Source: Candidatus Zixiibacteriota bacterium (lineage in GTDB: Bacteria; Zixibacteria; MSB-5A5; GN15; FEB-12). From it: 9,258 nucleotides of DNA. The stretch spans positions 1-9,258 of the forward strand of contig QNAD01000057.1 in assembly GCA_003641345.1 (NCBI GenBank). Reading direction: 5' to 3'. The translations under genes were made by a program, and so were the position numbers. The notes beneath the pieces were generated by a model. The model worked only from the letters and a program-made list of their open reading frames with translations, ran no database searches and was not told where the DNA came from. This document shows, in pieces, positions 6,752 through 9,258 of the stretch (within the stretch, counting starts at the first letter, position 1; each line of letters opens with the position of its first letter).

Positions 6752-7509
6752 TGACGTTATTTGAATATGATTTTATACAATTTGGAATAAAAGACATTGT
6801 TGATATTCTAATAGTCTCTTTTATTGTTTATCAGTTATTAAAACTAATGAAAGGCACTCGTTCGGCTCAGATTATTTTTGGGTTGATAACATTGGCTTTT
6901 GTTGTTTTTGTTTCTTATTGGTTCCGGCTTGAAGGTGTTACCTGGCTGTTTTCCAATCTTGCTACATTTGGTTTATTGGTAATTGTGATTGTGTTCCAAC
7001 CGGAGCTACGTTCAGTTCTGGCTCAATTTGGTCAGAATAGATTATTCCGAAGGTTTTTCACCGAGGAACAGAAGCGATCTATTGTTGAAGTTTCGCGAGC
7101 AGTGCTAAGGTTGTCAGAACTTCGTTATGGCGGTTTAATTGTAATAGAACGCCAAACAGGACTTCGTAATTTTGCCGAAACTGGGAAAGAGATAAAAGCG
7201 GAATTATCATTTGAGATGCTGGTTACATTATTTACACCTTATACTCCTCTCCATGATGGGGCGGTGATTATTAGTGCAGATCTTATTGAAGCGGCGGCAT
7301 GCTCGTTACCTCTTACGACAAATCCCAGATATTCAAAATTATATGGAATGCGCCATAAAGCAGCAATTGGCGTTACGGAGGTTTCCGATGCTGTTGTTGT
7401 GGTGGTTTCCGAAGAAACTTCGCAAGTTTCTATTGCTTATAGAGGATTTCTGGAGCAGAATATCAATAAAGCGGATTTCAAAGAAAAATTATCCAAGTAT
7501 CTAAAATAG
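6751..7509 (+). CDS. cdaA: Membrane diadenylate cyclase CdaA (DisA_N domain)
   Basis: CdaA makes the second messenger cyclic di-AMP from two ATP at the cytoplasmic face of the membrane; in other bacteria this nucleotide controls potassium and osmolyte transport and cell-wall balance. The 252 residues follow the CdaA plan: three membrane segments (about 14-33, 38-56 and 65-83), the junction VFQPELRSVLAQFG, a short linker helix, then the diadenylate cyclase domain with the DGA motif (169-171, in PLHDGAVII) and GMRHKAAIG (199-207). The usual Arg-His-Arg motif reads Arg-His-Lys (201-203), a conservative change. The start is the ATG overlapping the folP stop. The partner genes cdaR (ybbR) and glmM, common downstream of cdaA, are absent here. 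Confidence 0.95.
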   Translation: MTLFEYDFIQFGIKDIVDILIVSFIVYQLLKLMKGTRSAQIIFGLITLAFVVFVSYWFRLEGVTWLFSNLATFGLLVIVIVFQPELRSVLAQFGQNRLFRRFFTEEQKRSIVEVSRAVLRLSELRYGGLIVIERQTGLRNFAETGKEIKAELSFEMLVTLFTPYTPLHDGAVIISADLIEAAACSLPLTTNPRYSKLYGMRHKAAIGVTEVSDAVVVVVSEETSQVSIAYRGFLEQNINKADFKEKLSKYLK

Positions 7510-7533
7510 TAAATTCGCTGATATTCATACTTG

Positions 7534-7561
7534 TTGACTATTTTTAGAAATACACTATCTT
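7534..7561 (+). promoter_or_regulatory. Possible sigma-70-type promoter for lepA
   Basis: TTGACT (7534-7539, five of six consensus bases) is followed after 16 bases by TATCTT (7556-7561, four of six). A transcript would start near 7568 and carry a leader of about 74 bases before lepA. An intrinsic terminator lies inside that leader, so either expression is attenuated or this pair is a chance match. Confidence 0.42.
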
Positions 7562-7591
7562 AGCTTTCCTTAAAGATTAAAGGATATTATC

Positions 7592-7620
7592 CCGACAGAA
7601 GAATCTGTTGGTTTTTTTTT
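7592..7620 (+). terminator. Intrinsic terminator between cdaA and lepA
   Basis: An 8-bp stem, CCGACAGA (7592-7599) with TCTGTTGG (7604-7611), contains one G-U pair, has the 4-base loop AGAA and is followed by nine T (7612-7620). It is 82 bases after the cdaA stop and only 21 bases before the lepA ATG. It most simply ends the folP-cdaA transcript, but its place downstream of a promoter-like pair allows a role as a lepA attenuator. Confidence 0.85.
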
Positions 7621-7641
7621 GAAAGATTATTGTTATAAAAA

Positions 7642-9258
7642 ATGGCTAAGATTGAAAATATTAGAAACTTCTCTATCATCGCTCATATTGACCATGGTAA
7701 ATCAACTCTGGCAGATAGAATGTTACAACAAACGCAGACGATTTCCAATAGGCAGATGAAAAATCAGGTGCTGGATTCGATGGATTTAGAGCGGGAACGG
7801 GGTATTACAATCAAAGCTCATGCTATTCGTCTGCATTATAAAGCCAACGATAAAAAAATATATAAATATAATCTGATTGATACTCCCGGACATGTCGATT
7901 TTACTTATGAAGTCAGCCGGTCTTTGTCTGCTTGCGAAGGTGCTATATTAGTGGTGGATTCATCACAGGGGATAGAAGCTCAAACTTTGTCAAATCTTTA
8001 TTTGGCGATGGAGAACAATCTTGAAATCCTTCCGGTTCTAAACAAAATTGATTTGCCCAACGCCGATCCGGAGCGAGTTTCAAAAGAACTTGTTGATTTA
8101 CTGGGATGCAAACCGGAAGAGATAATGCATTGTTCAGCAAAATCAGGAATTGGAATTGAAGAGCTCCTTGAGGAGATTGTCAGAGTTTTCCCGCCTCCCG
8201 AAGGCGACCCTGATGCTCCTTTGCAGGCGATGGTTTTTGATTCTGTTTTTGACAGTTATCGGGGAGCAATGCCGTTTATAAAAGTTGTGAACGGTACTTT
8301 GAAAAAAGGGGAGAAAGTCAAATTTTTCTCAACCAGTAAATCTTACGATGTTGACGAAGTTGGTTATATGCGTTTGGAAGCTGTTCCGCAGGAATCTATT
8401 TCCGCCGGGGATGTTGGTTATCTGTTTGCCTCTATTAAAGAAGTATCTGATACTAAAATTGGTGATACTATAACAACAATCGCCAACCCTACTGATAAGC
8501 CAATAGGTGGGTTTGTAAATGTCAAGCCGATGGTTTACGCCGGCTTGTTTCCGTCTAATGCTGAAGATTTCAACCAGCTCCGTGATTCTCTTGAAAAACT
8601 TACATTGAATGATTCGTCACTTGTTTTTGTACCGGAAACATCAACAGCTTTGGGGTTTGGGTTCAGGGCAGGGTTTCTCGGTTTGTTGCACATGGAAATT
8701 GTAACCGAGCGTCTGCAAAGAGAATATAACCAGACTATTATCAACACTGTTCCGACTGTTGAATATAAAGTATTTAAAAATGATGGAACGATGGAATTAG
8801 TCTCCAACCCAGCCAAAATGCCGCTTACTACGGAAATTGATTATATCGAAGAGCCTTTTGTTGATGCTCAGGTGATTGTGCCTTCGGAATATGTTGGTAC
8901 GATAATGAAACTTGGAACCGAGCGTCGTGGTGAATATAAAACAACTGATTATCTTTCGCCGGCAAGAGCTTCGCTTAGCTATGCCTTTCCGTTGTCTGAA
9001 ATAATTTTTGATTTTTATGATAAACTAAAATCATCCACCCGCGGATATGCATCATTTGATTATGGTATTCCTTTCTATAAAAAGTCAAGTTTAGTCAAGC
9101 TGGATATTCTGGTGAACGAGGAAGAGGTTGATGCCCTGTCATCTATTATCCATCGTGAAAAAGCGTATTATTGGGGGAAAGCGTTAAATGAAAAACTGCG
9201 GACATTGATTCCCAGACAGATGTTTGAGGTTATCATTCAGGCGGCAATCGGGAACAAA
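7642..9258 (+). CDS. lepA: Elongation factor 4 / LepA GTPase (3' end outside window)
   Basis: LepA is a ribosome-associated translational GTPase linked to 30S subunit biogenesis and, in vitro, to back-translocation. The visible 539 residues are most of the usual length of about 600; the frame is open to the window edge with no internal stop. GTPase motifs: G1 AHIDHGKST (14-22), G2 region RERGITIKAHAIRL, G3 DTPGHVD (80-86), G4 NKID (134-137) and G5 SAKSG (165-169). Domain 2 (about 190-280) and the EF-G-like domain III follow, with GFGFRAGFLGLLHMEIVTERL. The LepA-type domain V contains GTERRGEY, and the LepA-specific C-terminal domain starts with LVKLDILVNEEEVDALSSI and IPRQMFEVIIQAAIG. The MAKIENIRNFSIIAHIDHGK start is standard for the family. 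No Shine-Dalgarno sequence is evident before the ATG. Confidence 0.97.
   Translation, partial: MAKIENIRNFSIIAHIDHGKSTLADRMLQQTQTISNRQMKNQVLDSMDLERERGITIKAHAIRLHYKANDKKIYKYNLIDTPGHVDFTYEVSRSLSACEGAILVVDSSQGIEAQTLSNLYLAMENNLEILPVLNKIDLPNADPERVSKELVDLLGCKPEEIMHCSAKSGIGIEELLEEIVRVFPPPEGDPDAPLQAMVFDSVFDSYRGAMPFIKVVNGTLKKGEKVKFFSTSKSYDVDEVGYMRLEAVPQESISAGDVGYLFASIKEVSDTKIGDTITTIANPTDKPIGGFVNVKPMVYAGLFPSNAEDFNQLRDSLEKLTLNDSSLVFVPETSTALGFGFRAGFLGLLHMEIVTERLQREYNQTIINTVPTVEYKVFKNDGTMELVSNPAKMPLTTEIDYIEEPFVDAQVIVPSEYVGTIMKLGTERRGEYKTTDYLSPARASLSYAFPLSEIIFDFYDKLKSSTRGYASFDYGIPFYKKSSLVKLDILVNEEEVDALSSIIHREKAYYWGKALNEKLRTLIPRQMFEVIIQAAIGNK

Noticed and set aside
7631..7639. TGTTATAAA just before lepA as an extended -10 box
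   Set aside because: A start site 7 bases further on would fall after the lepA ATG at 7642 and remove the well-conserved N-terminus.
8535..8816. Minus-strand open frame of 93 residues inside lepA
   Set aside because: It is antisense to conserved LepA domain III sequence and has no family features.
1..9258. tRNA, rRNA, riboswitch, transposase or phage features
   Set aside because: None was recognised by eye on either strand; the intergenic gaps are short and explained by promoters and terminators.

Overview
The window is an AT-rich stretch of bacterial chromosome with every gene on the + strand and short intergenic gaps (the longest is about 132 bases). The best guess for the source is an uncultured member of the FCB superphylum, with Zixibacteria-like lineages the first candidate. 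That guess rests on one secreted protein at the left edge: putative Ig/cadherin-like repeats, a beta-rich module and a C-terminal dockerin of the 'GDVNLDGSVDISDL' type, a combination I associate with that group. The housekeeping proteins fit a Gram-negative FCB or deltaproteobacterial-like relative but do not fix the phylum. The taxonomy is inference.

Layout. (1) 2-1768: 3' part of a large extracytoplasmic repeat protein ending in a dockerin, followed by an intrinsic terminator. (2) 1869-5798: tilS, hpt and ftsH. tilS and hpt overlap by 20 bases; ftsH follows after 68 bases with its own GTG start and Shine-Dalgarno site, and is closed by a terminator at 5820-5851. (3) 5921-7509: folP and cdaA, overlapping by one base (TGATG), so probably translationally coupled. 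(4) 7642-9258: lepA, cut by the right edge and preceded by a promoter-like pair and an intrinsic terminator.

How the genes fit together. tilS-hpt-ftsH is a widely conserved order (tRNA-Ile lysidine synthesis, purine salvage, membrane AAA+ protease). ftsH-folP and folP/cdaA neighbourhoods also recur in bacteria. cdaA would make cyclic di-AMP at the membrane, but the usual partners cdaR (ybbR) and glmM do not follow it; lepA does. The repeat protein on the left is unrelated and in its own transcription unit.

No previously undescribed multi-gene system is visible: this is mostly a housekeeping block. The points worth a second look are local: an apparently leaderless tilS promoter, unusual residues in conserved motifs of Hpt and FolP, a terminator inside the possible lepA leader, and unassigned modules in the dockerin protein.
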